Source: an uncultured Clostridia bacterium
GTDB taxonomy: Bacteria > Bacillota_A > Clostridia > Oscillospirales > Oscillospiraceae
NCBI GenBank assembly: GCA_947166955.1
Contig: CAMVGI010000013.1
Span: forward strand, 1 to 12,911
Length of the DNA: 12,911 nt
Direction of reading: 5' to 3'
The notes under the pieces were generated by a model. The model saw only the letters and a list, made by a program, of their open reading frames with translations. It was not told the DNA's origin and searched no databases. Shown here one piece after another: positions 1 to 6,045 of the stretch. Position 1 is the stretch's first letter, and the number at the start of each line of letters is the position of its first letter. The translations under genes and the position numbers were made by a program.

Positions 1-1
1 C

Positions 2-70
2 AAGGTCAACCAGGCGCTTGCCATGTTTGGCATGGAGGCGGTGCCGGGGAGGCGAAGCGGCGATGAATGA
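2..70 (+). CDS. C-terminal end of a HipB-like HTH antitoxin (partial)
   Basis: Only the last 22 codons are inside the window; they read KVNQALAMFGMEAVPGRRSG, then DE and a stop. A V-N-x-x-L-A-M-F-G tail is usual at the C-terminus of HipB-type Xre/HTH regulators, where it forms the dimerisation strand. The stop codon lies inside the first codons of the next gene: the hipS-like ATG is at 63 and this stop ends at 70, an 8-base overlap that implies translational coupling. HipB proteins bind operators upstream of their operon and repress it; that region is outside the window. The identity rests on this short tail and on the hipB-hipS-hipT gene order, so the HTH itself is not seen. Confidence 0.6.
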   Translation, partial: KVNQALAMFGMEAVPGRRSGDE

Positions 71-395
71 CGAGTACAGGCTCGCATACGTCTATGTGCG
101 GGATGCTTTTGCCGGACTTTTGCGCGAGACGGACGACGGATATTCGTTTGCCTACGACGCCGACTATCTGGCGCGGCCTGACGCAACACCCGTCAGCCTG
201 ACGCTGCCGCTGACGGCGGACGAATATGCCTCCAAGACGATGTTCTCCTTTTTCGATGGGCTTATTCCCGAGGGATGGCTTCTGGATGTGGTGTTGCACA
301 ACTGGAAGCTGGATCGAAATGACCGCTTCGGTCTGCTGCTGGCGGTGTGCAAAGATCCCGTTGGCAAGGTCAGCATCCGGGAGGTGCGCGTATGA
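63..395 (+). CDS. hipS: HipS-like protein: free-standing HipA N-terminal subdomain
   Basis: A 110-residue protein corresponding to the N-subdomain 1 (Couple_hipA) region of HipA, encoded as its own gene. Visible family hallmarks are the FFDGLIPEGW segment (residues 63-72) and GLLLAVCKDPVGKVSI (90-105), which match the conserved FFDNLLP and LLAxxGxDxxGAV regions of HipA. The ATG at 63 is chosen because GGGGAGG (46-52) lies 10 bases upstream and the alignment to HipA starts just after it; an ATG at 18 in the same frame would add 15 unrelated residues. In the E. coli O127 HipBST system the equivalent protein, HipS, is the antitoxin that blocks the kinase HipT, reportedly through a tryptophan placed in the kinase active site. 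Trp72 is a candidate equivalent (inference). Its stop overlaps the hipT start as ATGA. Confidence 0.8.
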   Translation: MNDEYRLAYVYVRDAFAGLLRETDDGYSFAYDADYLARPDATPVSLTLPLTADEYASKTMFSFFDGLIPEGWLLDVVLHNWKLDRNDRFGLLLAVCKDPVGKVSIREVRV

Positions 396-1354
396 ACTGC
401 CTGTGCTGCGGGAAACCGATCCGGCCGGATTCCCCCGAAGAAAACTCCGGATGGCACGACAAATGCGTCCGTGCGTTCTTCGGTACAAAGAAACTGCCGG
501 ACATTGATATGTCGGCGGAGGTGCTGGAGAAACTTGCTCGCGAGAGTACAAATCGGGGCTTTACCGTCCCCGGTGTGCAGAAAAAGCTGTCTCTCCATCT
601 TACACGGGGGCAAGAGCCGCGATTGACGCTGGTGAACTACCCGACGGGGTTTATCCTCAAGCCGCAGACTGCGGAGTATCCGGCATTGCCCGAAGCGGAG
701 TATCTGGTAATGCAGATGGCGAGAGCCTGCGGTATCAAAACGGTGCCGTTTGCGTTGGTGCGGATCCCGGCGCAGGGCGGCGCACTTGCCTATATCACAC
801 GGCGCATCGACCGAGTTTTACCGACTGCGGAGGGCGAGCCGGTCAAGCTGCTGGCAATGGAGGATTTCTGCCAGCTGGACGGCCGTTTGACCATGGACAA
901 GTATCATGGTTCCTATGAGCGATGCGCCAAAATCATTTCACGATATTCTATTCGTCCCGGCCTTGATCTGTCGGAACTCTTCCTGCGCGTGGCGTTTTCC
1001 TTGACGGTAGGTAATTCCGATATGCACCTGAAGAACTTCTCTCTGATCGAGACCGTTTGCGGGAGCGAGGAATATGTTCTTTCCGAAGCCTATGATATGC
1101 TGCCGGTGAACACCGTTTTGCCGGAGGATACGGAGCAGCTTGCGCTGACGGTCAACGGGAAAAAACGCAATGTCCGTCGGAAAGACCTCCTCATATTTGC
1201 GGAGGCAGCGGGCTTGCCTCGTGCATCCGTGGAGAAGATGCTGGAGAAGCTGGATGGGATGAAAGACTGCCTTCTTGCCATGTGCGCCGATTCGTATTTG
1301 CCAGACGATATGAAAGCCGCATTTGCGGAACTGATCGCGGATCGGTTGGCGTAA
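392..1354 (+). CDS. hipT: HipT-like serine/threonine kinase toxin (short HipA family)
   Basis: A 320-residue HipA-family kinase lacking the N-terminal subdomain, which is the separate gene just upstream. Kinase landmarks in order: Gly-rich loop T58-V-P-G-V-Q-K-K65, ATP-binding lysine K90 in GFILKP, catalytic loop GNSDMHLKN (207-215) with Asp210 and Asn215, and the metal-binding Asp235 in SEAYD. All catalytic residues needed for phosphotransfer appear present. HipA phosphorylates glutamyl-tRNA synthetase and E. coli O127 HipT phosphorylates tryptophanyl-tRNA synthetase; the target here is unknown. The first 30 residues carry C3-x2-C6 and H22-x2-C25, a possible zinc knuckle. The start at 392 overlaps the hipS stop (ATGA) and is served by GGGAGG at 379-384; an in-frame ATG at 347 lies deep inside hipS and is unlikely. 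In the SIS-type loop of O127 HipT the two autophosphorylated serines align here with Thr58 and Pro60. Confidence 0.85.
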   Translation: MNCLCCGKPIRPDSPEENSGWHDKCVRAFFGTKKLPDIDMSAEVLEKLARESTNRGFTVPGVQKKLSLHLTRGQEPRLTLVNYPTGFILKPQTAEYPALPEAEYLVMQMARACGIKTVPFALVRIPAQGGALAYITRRIDRVLPTAEGEPVKLLAMEDFCQLDGRLTMDKYHGSYERCAKIISRYSIRPGLDLSELFLRVAFSLTVGNSDMHLKNFSLIETVCGSEEYVLSEAYDMLPVNTVLPEDTEQLALTVNGKKRNVRRKDLLIFAEAAGLPRASVEKMLEKLDGMKDCLLAMCADSYLPDDMKAAFAELIADRLA

Positions 1355-1436
1355 CGGGAGAAGGCGAAGCATTGTGATAAAATCGCCCCATTCATAGAAG
1401 TTTCCGCTTGTTGGAGAAGAAATCGGAGGAAAAGCT

Positions 1437-3464
1437 GTGACAAAGCAAAGCAACGCGCCTGAAGTAAGAGGCCGCAACGGGGCGGTCAATATTCTGCTGC
1501 TCTGCGTGATGGGGATCGCGCTCAATCTGCTGGGCTCCGGCTTGTCCGCGGCGCTTGGGCTGCCGGTTTATTTCAACACGTCCGGAACGATCCTCGCGGC
1601 GGCCATGGGCGGCTATCTGCCGGGTATCCTGACTGGCTTTGCATCAAATCTGCTGCTTGCTTTTGGAAATCCGACGCAGCTTTACTACGGCATTGTCAAC
1701 ATCATCACCGGTATTTGCGCCGCGTGGTTTGCCCGGCGGGGCAAATACCGGCGTTTTCCCTCCGCGCTGGGGACGATACCGGTGATTGCCGTGATCACGG
1801 GCGCGATGGGCGCGGGCCTGACTTGGTTTTTGAGCAGCTCCGATATCGGCGGCCAACTTGGCGGCATGGTGCTGCAAATGCAGGAAAGCATGAGGATCGC
1901 CAAATTCAGCGCGCAGCTTACCGTTGAGCTTTTGTATGAGCTGATCGACAAAACCGTATCGACCGCGTTGACCTATCTGTTGCTGCGGCTGATCCCGAAA
2001 GCGTTTCAGGAAAGCCTGCTGCGCGGCGGACGCTGGCAGTCGCCGCTGAGCGGTGAAATGAAGGCGGCGGTCAACCGCGAGCGTGTGCGCGGCCTCTCAC
2101 TGCGCACGCGGCTGATAATTATGCTTACCGCGGGCATGATGTGCCTGACGGCGACCGCCTGCGTCATCGGACTGCGTTTGTTCAAGGAGTCCACGGTCAA
2201 GGAGTACGGCCACATGGCGCGGCTGATCACCTCCATCATCGCGGGACAGCTTGAGGAGCAGCCGGTCGAGGACTTTATCGCGCTTGGGCGCGGCGCCGAG
2301 GGCTACGAGGAATTTGAACAGTCGCTCTATAAGCTCAAAGACAACTACCCCGACGTGGAGTATTTGTATGTTTATCAGATCAAGGAGGACGGCTGCCACG
2401 TCGTATTCGACCTGGACACGGCGACGGCCGAGGCGTCGGAGTACGGAGCGGTCATGCCGTTCGATAAAGCGTTCGAGCCGTATGTCCCCGCGCTGCTGCG
2501 CGGCGAGCCGATCGACCCCATCGTTTCGGACGACGCGTTCGGCTGGCTGCTGACGGTCTATCATCCCGTGCGCGGCGCGGACCGCCAAACCAAGTGCTAT
2601 GTCGGCGTGGATTACTCGATGGACATGATGTCCCTGATCGGCAGTGTTTTCCTCGGGAAATTCATTTCGCTGATCTTAAGCGTGCTGATCGTCATGCTGG
2701 CGTTGGCGATGAAGATCACGGAGCACAACCTCATCCTGCCGGTCAAATCCATGTCCTACTGCGCGGGCGCGTTTGCCTACGACAGCGAGGAGGTGCGCGG
2801 GGAAAACGTGGCGCAGCTCCGCGCGCTGGATATCCGAACGGGCGACGAGATCGAGAACCTGTACCGCGCATTCCTCAAGACCACCGAGGACAGCATGGAA
2901 TATGTGGACAACCTGGTCCATGCGCGCCTGCAGGTCGCGGAGATGAAGGAACAGGTCTCCGCCATGGACGAGATCGCCTACAAGGACGCGCTGACGGGAC
3001 TTCGGAACAAAGCGGCCTACGACGAGTACATCACGCGGCTCGATGGAGACATTGCCAAGGGGCTCGCGAAATTCGGCATCGCGATGATCGACCTCAATTT
3101 CCTCAAGCGCGTCAACGACACCTACGGCCACGAGCACGGCAACGACTATCTCAAGGCGTGTTGCCGCATGGTGTGCGAGGTGTTTGACCACTCGCCGGTG
3201 TTCCGCGTCGGCGGCGACGAATTCGTCGCGGTTTTGGAGCACGGCGACCTTGCCGCGCGCGACGAGCTGCTTGCAAGGCTCAAGAGCGAGATGCGGCGGC
3301 GCGCGGAGGACGAAACGCTCCAGCCTTGGGAGAAACCCTCCGCGGCGGTGGGCGTCGCCCTGTATGACGCCGCGCTCGACCATAGCGCAGACGACGTTTT
3401 CAAGCGCGCCGACGCGGCGATGTACGCCGACAAGCAGGCAATGAAGGCAGTCCGCACGGATTGA
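1437..3464 (+). CDS. Membrane diguanylate cyclase with ECF-like N-terminal domain, Cache-like sensor and GGDEF
   Basis: A 675-residue multidomain membrane protein starting at GTG, 6 bases after GGAGGA (1425-1430). Residues about 17-190 form several membrane helices with a G-G-Y-L-P-G-I-L-T-G-F segment, like the S-component of ECF vitamin transporters. A further helix lies at about 224-247, an extracytoplasmic sensor-like region at about 250-395 (YLYVYQ and CYVGVDYS strands typical of Cache folds), a helix at about 405-427, a HAMP-like and coiled-coil linker to about 510, then a GGDEF domain at about 513-670. The GGDEF domain has DALTGLRN (517-524), metal-binding D552 in IDLNFLKRVND, and intact GGDEF at 592-596, so it should condense two GTP into cyclic di-GMP at the inner membrane face. 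The inhibitory RxxD site normally placed just before RxGGDEF is absent (FDHS instead). It stands alone between the hip operon and the zinc operon. The ligand is unknown. Confidence 0.85.
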   Translation: MTKQSNAPEVRGRNGAVNILLLCVMGIALNLLGSGLSAALGLPVYFNTSGTILAAAMGGYLPGILTGFASNLLLAFGNPTQLYYGIVNIITGICAAWFARRGKYRRFPSALGTIPVIAVITGAMGAGLTWFLSSSDIGGQLGGMVLQMQESMRIAKFSAQLTVELLYELIDKTVSTALTYLLLRLIPKAFQESLLRGGRWQSPLSGEMKAAVNRERVRGLSLRTRLIIMLTAGMMCLTATACVIGLRLFKESTVKEYGHMARLITSIIAGQLEEQPVEDFIALGRGAEGYEEFEQSLYKLKDNYPDVEYLYVYQIKEDGCHVVFDLDTATAEASEYGAVMPFDKAFEPYVPALLRGEPIDPIVSDDAFGWLLTVYHPVRGADRQTKCYVGVDYSMDMMSLIGSVFLGKFISLILSVLIVMLALAMKITEHNLILPVKSMSYCAGAFAYDSEEVRGENVAQLRALDIRTGDEIENLYRAFLKTTEDSMEYVDNLVHARLQVAEMKEQVSAMDEIAYKDALTGLRNKAAYDEYITRLDGDIAKGLAKFGIAMIDLNFLKRVNDTYGHEHGNDYLKACCRMVCEVFDHSPVFRVGGDEFVAVLEHGDLAARDELLARLKSEMRRRAEDETLQPWEKPSAAVGVALYDAALDHSADDVFKRADAAMYADKQAMKAVRTD

Positions 3465-3501
3465 CAGGGAGAGCGCTATACCGGCGGTTATCAACAAAAG
3501 C

Positions 3502-3530
3502 TTGACAAAAGTGCGACGCAGTGTTATCTT
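3502..3530 (+). promoter_or_regulatory. Sigma-A promoter of the zinc-uptake operon
   Basis: A perfect -35 TTGACA (3502-3507) is followed after 17 bases by TATCTT (3525-3530), a near-consensus -10. Transcription would begin at about 3537, inside the adjacent Fur/Zur-type palindrome, and 39 bases upstream of the first start codon. This is one of the best promoter matches in the window. Confidence 0.75.
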
Positions 3531-3534
3531 GATT

Positions 3535-3549
3535 TGCGAATGATTATCA
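3535..3549 (+). promoter_or_regulatory. Fur-family (Zur-like) operator overlapping the +1
   Basis: TGCGAAT-G-ATTATCA matches the 7-1-7 Fur/Zur/PerR consensus TGATAAT-N-ATTATCA at 12 of 14 half-site positions. The right half is perfect and the left half is 5 of 7. It sits just after the -10 and covers the predicted transcription start, the classic position for repression. Because the downstream genes are a zinc ABC importer, Zur is the most likely binder; Fur and PerR use similar boxes and cannot be excluded from sequence alone. Confidence 0.7.
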
Positions 3550-3575
3550 AATTCAAAAAGGGGAGGGGACGGATC

Positions 3576-3872
3576 ATGACGAAGCGGGAGCGTATCGCGG
3601 CTGCCGTGCTTGCGTTGCTCGCCGTGTTCGTTATGCTGTCCTCCGCTTTTTTCATCATTGCGCACGCAGATCATGACTGCACCGGCGAGGACTGCCCAAT
3701 CTGCGAGCAGATCTGCGCCTGCGTGAAGGGCTTCCGGCGCTTCGCGCTCGCCGCGCTGACCGCGTTGGTGATCGTCGCGCTTGTTTATGCCTGCAACATT
3801 CGCCTCGGGGGGAAGGCATGCGCCTTTGCGCCGAGTTCGCCCATTTTGCTGAAGGTTAAGCTCTCCAACTAA
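3576..3872 (+). CDS. Small Cys/His-rich membrane protein, first gene of the zinc operon
   Basis: A 98-residue protein with two hydrophobic helices (about 7-28 and 56-73). Between them lies a segment rich in possible metal ligands: H30, H33, C35, C40, C43, C47 and C49, arranged HADHDCTGEDCPICEQICAC. I do not recognise a named family, although short proteins with a DCTGEDCP-type motif beside zinc transporters of Clostridia look familiar. The ATG at 3576 is chosen because GGGAGGGG (3561-3568) precedes it by 7 bases; an in-frame upstream start at 3534 would lie upstream of the predicted +1. First position behind a Zur-like box and the ligand-rich loop suggest a role in zinc handling or sensing at the membrane (inference). 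The end of this gene forms one strand of a long RNA stem with the znuA ribosome binding site. Confidence 0.75.
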   Translation: MTKRERIAAAVLALLAVFVMLSSAFFIIAHADHDCTGEDCPICEQICACVKGFRRFALAALTALVIVALVYACNIRLGGKACAFAPSSPILLKVKLSN

Positions 3873-3994
3873 ATCAGACTGTTTGAACAGGGGGAAAACT
3901 GTCCGCCCGCGAGGCGGACGGCGTCGGCATACGCCGAATCCCCTGCCTTTTTGCGCCCTTTTGCGCTTATGTCAAGTCTGATTTGATTGGAGAG
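3861..3994 (+). promoter_or_regulatory. Intercistronic RNA structure masking the znuA ribosome binding site
   Basis: CTCTCCAACTAAATCAGACT (3861-3880) and AGTCTGATTTGATTGGAGAG (3975-3994) can form a 20-position stem with 18 Watson-Crick pairs, one G-U and one mismatch. The left arm contains the last codons and TAA stop of the preceding gene. The right arm contains GGAGAG, the Shine-Dalgarno of znuA. Inside the loop further pairings are possible: CAGGGG (3888-3893) with CCCCTG (3940-3945), a 7-bp hairpin GTCCGCC/GGCGGAC (3901-3919) and GGCGT/ACGCC (3920-3935). The layout suggests that ribosomes finishing the upstream gene open the stem and free the znuA site. A mobile-element origin (a small MITE-like inverted repeat) is the alternative. 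No match to a known riboswitch class was recognised. Confidence 0.6.
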
Positions 3995-4001
3995 TTTTAT
4001 T

Positions 4002-5057
4002 ATGAACGCTATGAAAAAGCATATTTCCCTGTTTCTTTGCCTTGCTTTGCTGCTCGGCACCCTGACAGCGTGCGGAGCGGCGTCCGCCGCTGCCGGCGGC
4101 ACGAAGAGCGACGCCGGGAAGCTCAGCGTCGTGACGACCATCTTCCCGGAATACGACTGGGTGCGCGAGATCATGGGCGACCGGGCCGACAACGCCGAGA
4201 TCACGCTTCTGCTCGACAACGGCACGGATCTCCACAGCTACCAGCCCTCGGTGGACGACATCGTCAAGATCTCCGGCTGCGACCTGTTTATCTACGTTGG
4301 CGGCGAGAGCGACGAGTGGGCGGAGGACGCGCTGAAGGAGGCGACGAATCCGAACATGATCGTCATTGACCTGTTGGAAACGCTCGGCGACGCGGTCAAA
4401 GAGGAGGAAGTCGTTGAAGGGATGCAGGAAGAGGACGAGCATGACCATGACCATGACGACCACGAGGACCATGACCACGAGGAACACGACCACGAGCACC
4501 ATCACGAGGAGGGCGAGGTCGAATATGACGAGCATGTCTGGCTGTCGCTGAAAAACGCCGGGGTACTCTGCGGCGCGATCTCCGATGCGCTCGGACGCCT
4601 CGACACCGCGAACGCCGACGCCTATGCCGCCAACGCCGCCGCGTATATCGCAAAGCTGGACGCGCTGGACGCGCAGTATGCCGCCGCCGTGAGCGCCGCG
4701 GCCGTCAAGACCGTGCTCTTTGGCGACCGCTTCCCGTTCCGCTATCTTGTGGACGACTACGGTCTCGATTATTACGCGGCGTTCGTCGGCTGCTCCGCCG
4801 AGACCGAGGCGAGCTTTGAGACCGTCGTGTTTCTTGCGGGAAAGGTCGACGAATTGGGACTGAAAAACGTCCTGACCATCGAATCGAGCGACGGCAAAAT
4901 CGCGCGCACGATCATCGAGAACACCGCCGCGAAGAACGCGGGTGTTTTGAAAATGGACTCCATGCAGTCCACGGCCACGCGGCAGATCGCGGACGGCGCG
5001 ACCTATCTCGCCGCGATGGAAGGCAATCTGGAAGTCTTGAAGGAAGCCCTGAAGTAA
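4002..5057 (+). CDS. znuA: Zinc ABC transporter substrate-binding lipoprotein (ZnuA/AdcA family)
   Basis: A 351-residue cluster A-I metal-binding lipoprotein. Residues 1-23 are a lipoprotein signal ending in the lipobox LTAC with Cys24, so it is anchored outside the membrane. The mature part begins with the family pattern VVTTIFPEYDWVREI. H78 (TDLHSYQPS) and H178 (DEHVW) are the first two canonical zinc ligands. Between them, residues 145-168 form a loop of His, Asp and Glu typical of zinc rather than manganese binders. The usual third ligand (H-D-A-F-x-Y-L) is replaced by the segment GDRFPFRYL (241-249), and the last acidic ligand region is TIESSDGK (292-299). The start at 4002 follows GGAGAG (3989-3994) by 7 bases; Met at 4011 is an alternative. 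It would deliver zinc to the ZnuB permease encoded downstream. Confidence 0.92.
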   Translation: MNAMKKHISLFLCLALLLGTLTACGAASAAAGGTKSDAGKLSVVTTIFPEYDWVREIMGDRADNAEITLLLDNGTDLHSYQPSVDDIVKISGCDLFIYVGGESDEWAEDALKEATNPNMIVIDLLETLGDAVKEEEVVEGMQEEDEHDHDHDDHEDHDHEEHDHEHHHEEGEVEYDEHVWLSLKNAGVLCGAISDALGRLDTANADAYAANAAAYIAKLDALDAQYAAAVSAAAVKTVLFGDRFPFRYLVDDYGLDYYAAFVGCSAETEASFETVVFLAGKVDELGLKNVLTIESSDGKIARTIIENTAAKNAGVLKMDSMQSTATRQIADGATYLAAMEGNLEVLKEALK

Positions 5058-5069
5058 GGAGAAAATGCC

Positions 5070-5194
5070 ATGCCGCTCATCGCCTGTCAAAACCTGCCGC
5101 TCGGCTACGACGGCAGCGCGTGTTTTTCGAAACGAAGGAAGAATATCTGCGAAGCGACGCGGGCAGAGGATTCACGATGGAAGGGGAGGCGTGA
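5070..5194 (+). pseudogene. znuC: Remnant of znuC, the zinc transporter ATPase gene (large internal deletion)
   Basis: From ATG 5070 the frame reads MPLIACQNLPLGYDGSA (to 5120), which matches the first strand of ZnuC-type ABC ATPases. From about 5120 a second frame reads VFFETKEEYLRSDAGRGF and continues to a TGA at 5192-5194, which matches the extreme C-terminus of the same family. Walker A, the Q-loop, the LSGGQ signature and Walker B are all missing. About 200 residues of a normal 220-245 residue protein are gone and the two ends are out of frame, so no ATPase can be made here. It sits exactly where znuC belongs, between znuA and znuB, and its stop leads straight into the znuB ribosome binding site. 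Genuine decay and a sequence-assembly deletion both fit. Another ATPase gene elsewhere would be needed for transport. Confidence 0.8.
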
Positions 5195-5199
5195 GCGGG

Positions 5200-6045
5200 A
5201 TGCTTGAAAAGCTTTCTTTATACCTGACCTACCCCTTTGTGCGCTACGCGCTCGTCGTCGGCGTGCTGATCGCGCTATGCTCGTCGCTGCTCGGCGTGAC
5301 GCTGGTGCTCAAGCGCTTCTCGTTCATCGGCGACGGGCTTTCCCATGTCGCCTTCGGCGCGATGGCGGTCGCGGCGGTGCTGCGGCTGACGAACGATATG
5401 CCGCTGGTGCTTGTTGTTACGATCCTGTGCGCGGTGCTTCTGCTCCGCATGGGGCAGAACACGCAGATCAAGGGCGACGCCGCCATCGCCATGATCTCGG
5501 TCGGCGCGCTCGCCGTGGGATATCTGCTGATGAACCTGTTTCCCACCTCGGGCAACGTCTCCGGCGACGTGTGTACGACGCTGTTCGGTTCGACCTCGAT
5601 CCTGACGCTCACGCCCGCGGAGGTCTGGCTCTGCACGGTGCTTTCCGTCGCGGTGGTCGCGGCGTTTGTCCTGCTCTACAACAAGATCTTCGCCGTGACC
5701 TTCGACGAGAGCTTCGCACAGGCGACCGGCACGAACGTGAAGCTCTACAACCTGCTCATCGCCGTCATCGTGGCGGTCATCATCGTGCTGGCGATGAACC
5801 TTGTCGGCTCGCTTCTGATATCGGCGCTGGTGATCTTTCCGGCGCTCTCTGCCATGCGTGTTTTCAAAAGCTTTTTCTCGGTGACGGTCTGCTCTGCGGT
5901 GCTGTCGGTCTGCTGCGCGCTGCTGGGCATCCTCGTTTCCATCCTCGGCGGTACGCCGGTCGGCTCTACCATCGTGGCGGTCGATATCGCGGCGTTTGCG
6001 ATCTTTTCCCTTGCGGGCAAGCTTTCGGGAGGAACGGTGAAATGA
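5200..6045 (+). CDS. znuB: Zinc ABC transporter permease (ZnuB/AdcB, ABC-3 family)
   Basis: A 281-residue polytopic membrane protein with roughly eight hydrophobic helices. The family motif FIGDGLSHVAFGA lies near residues 42-54, and a QATGTNVKLYNLL segment about 170-185 corresponds to the cytoplasmic coupling region that touches the ATPase. Length is normal for the ABC-3 (cluster A-I) permeases, which form the zinc channel together with ZnuA and ZnuC. The ATG at 5200 is chosen because GGGGAGG (5183-5189) precedes it by 10 bases; a GTG at 5191 is too close to that site. The gene appears intact although the adjacent ATPase gene is reduced to fragments. Its stop overlaps the next start as ATGA (6042-6045). 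Confidence 0.9.
   Translation: MLEKLSLYLTYPFVRYALVVGVLIALCSSLLGVTLVLKRFSFIGDGLSHVAFGAMAVAAVLRLTNDMPLVLVVTILCAVLLLRMGQNTQIKGDAAIAMISVGALAVGYLLMNLFPTSGNVSGDVCTTLFGSTSILTLTPAEVWLCTVLSVAVVAAFVLLYNKIFAVTFDESFAQATGTNVKLYNLLIAVIVAVIIVLAMNLVGSLLISALVIFPALSAMRVFKSFFSVTVCSAVLSVCCALLGILVSILGGTPVGSTIVAVDIAAFAIFSLAGKLSGGTVK

Noticed and set aside
18..62. Upstream ATG start for the HipS-like gene
   Set aside because: The extra 15 residues do not resemble HipA and lie inside the hipB tail; ATG 63 has the better ribosome site.
1355..1436. Promoter for the diguanylate cyclase gene around GATAAAAT (1375-1382)
   Set aside because: No convincing -35 at the right distance; the gene could also be read from the hip operon.
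2676..3674. 332-residue open frame on the minus strand across the GGDEF gene
   Set aside because: It is a shadow of a GC-rich coding region; the plus-strand frame has unmistakable GGDEF motifs and the minus product shows low-complexity Arg/Val/His composition.
3888..3945. Cobalamin or other known riboswitch between the small gene and znuA
   Set aside because: No class-defining conserved sequences were recognised; only stems and hairpins can be supported.
4441..4510. Tandem-repeat-like CATGACCATGAC region
   Set aside because: This is simply the coding sequence of the His/Asp-rich loop of ZnuA, not a CRISPR or satellite repeat.
3972..5090. 372-residue minus-strand frame over znuA
   Set aside because: It is antisense to the His-rich ZnuA gene; its VMVMLVLF-type stretches are just the reverse reading of His/Asp codons.
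5065..6045. A longer ZnuB beginning at 5065
   Set aside because: The first 45 residues are the out-of-frame translation of the znuC remnant; the ribosome site supports 5200.
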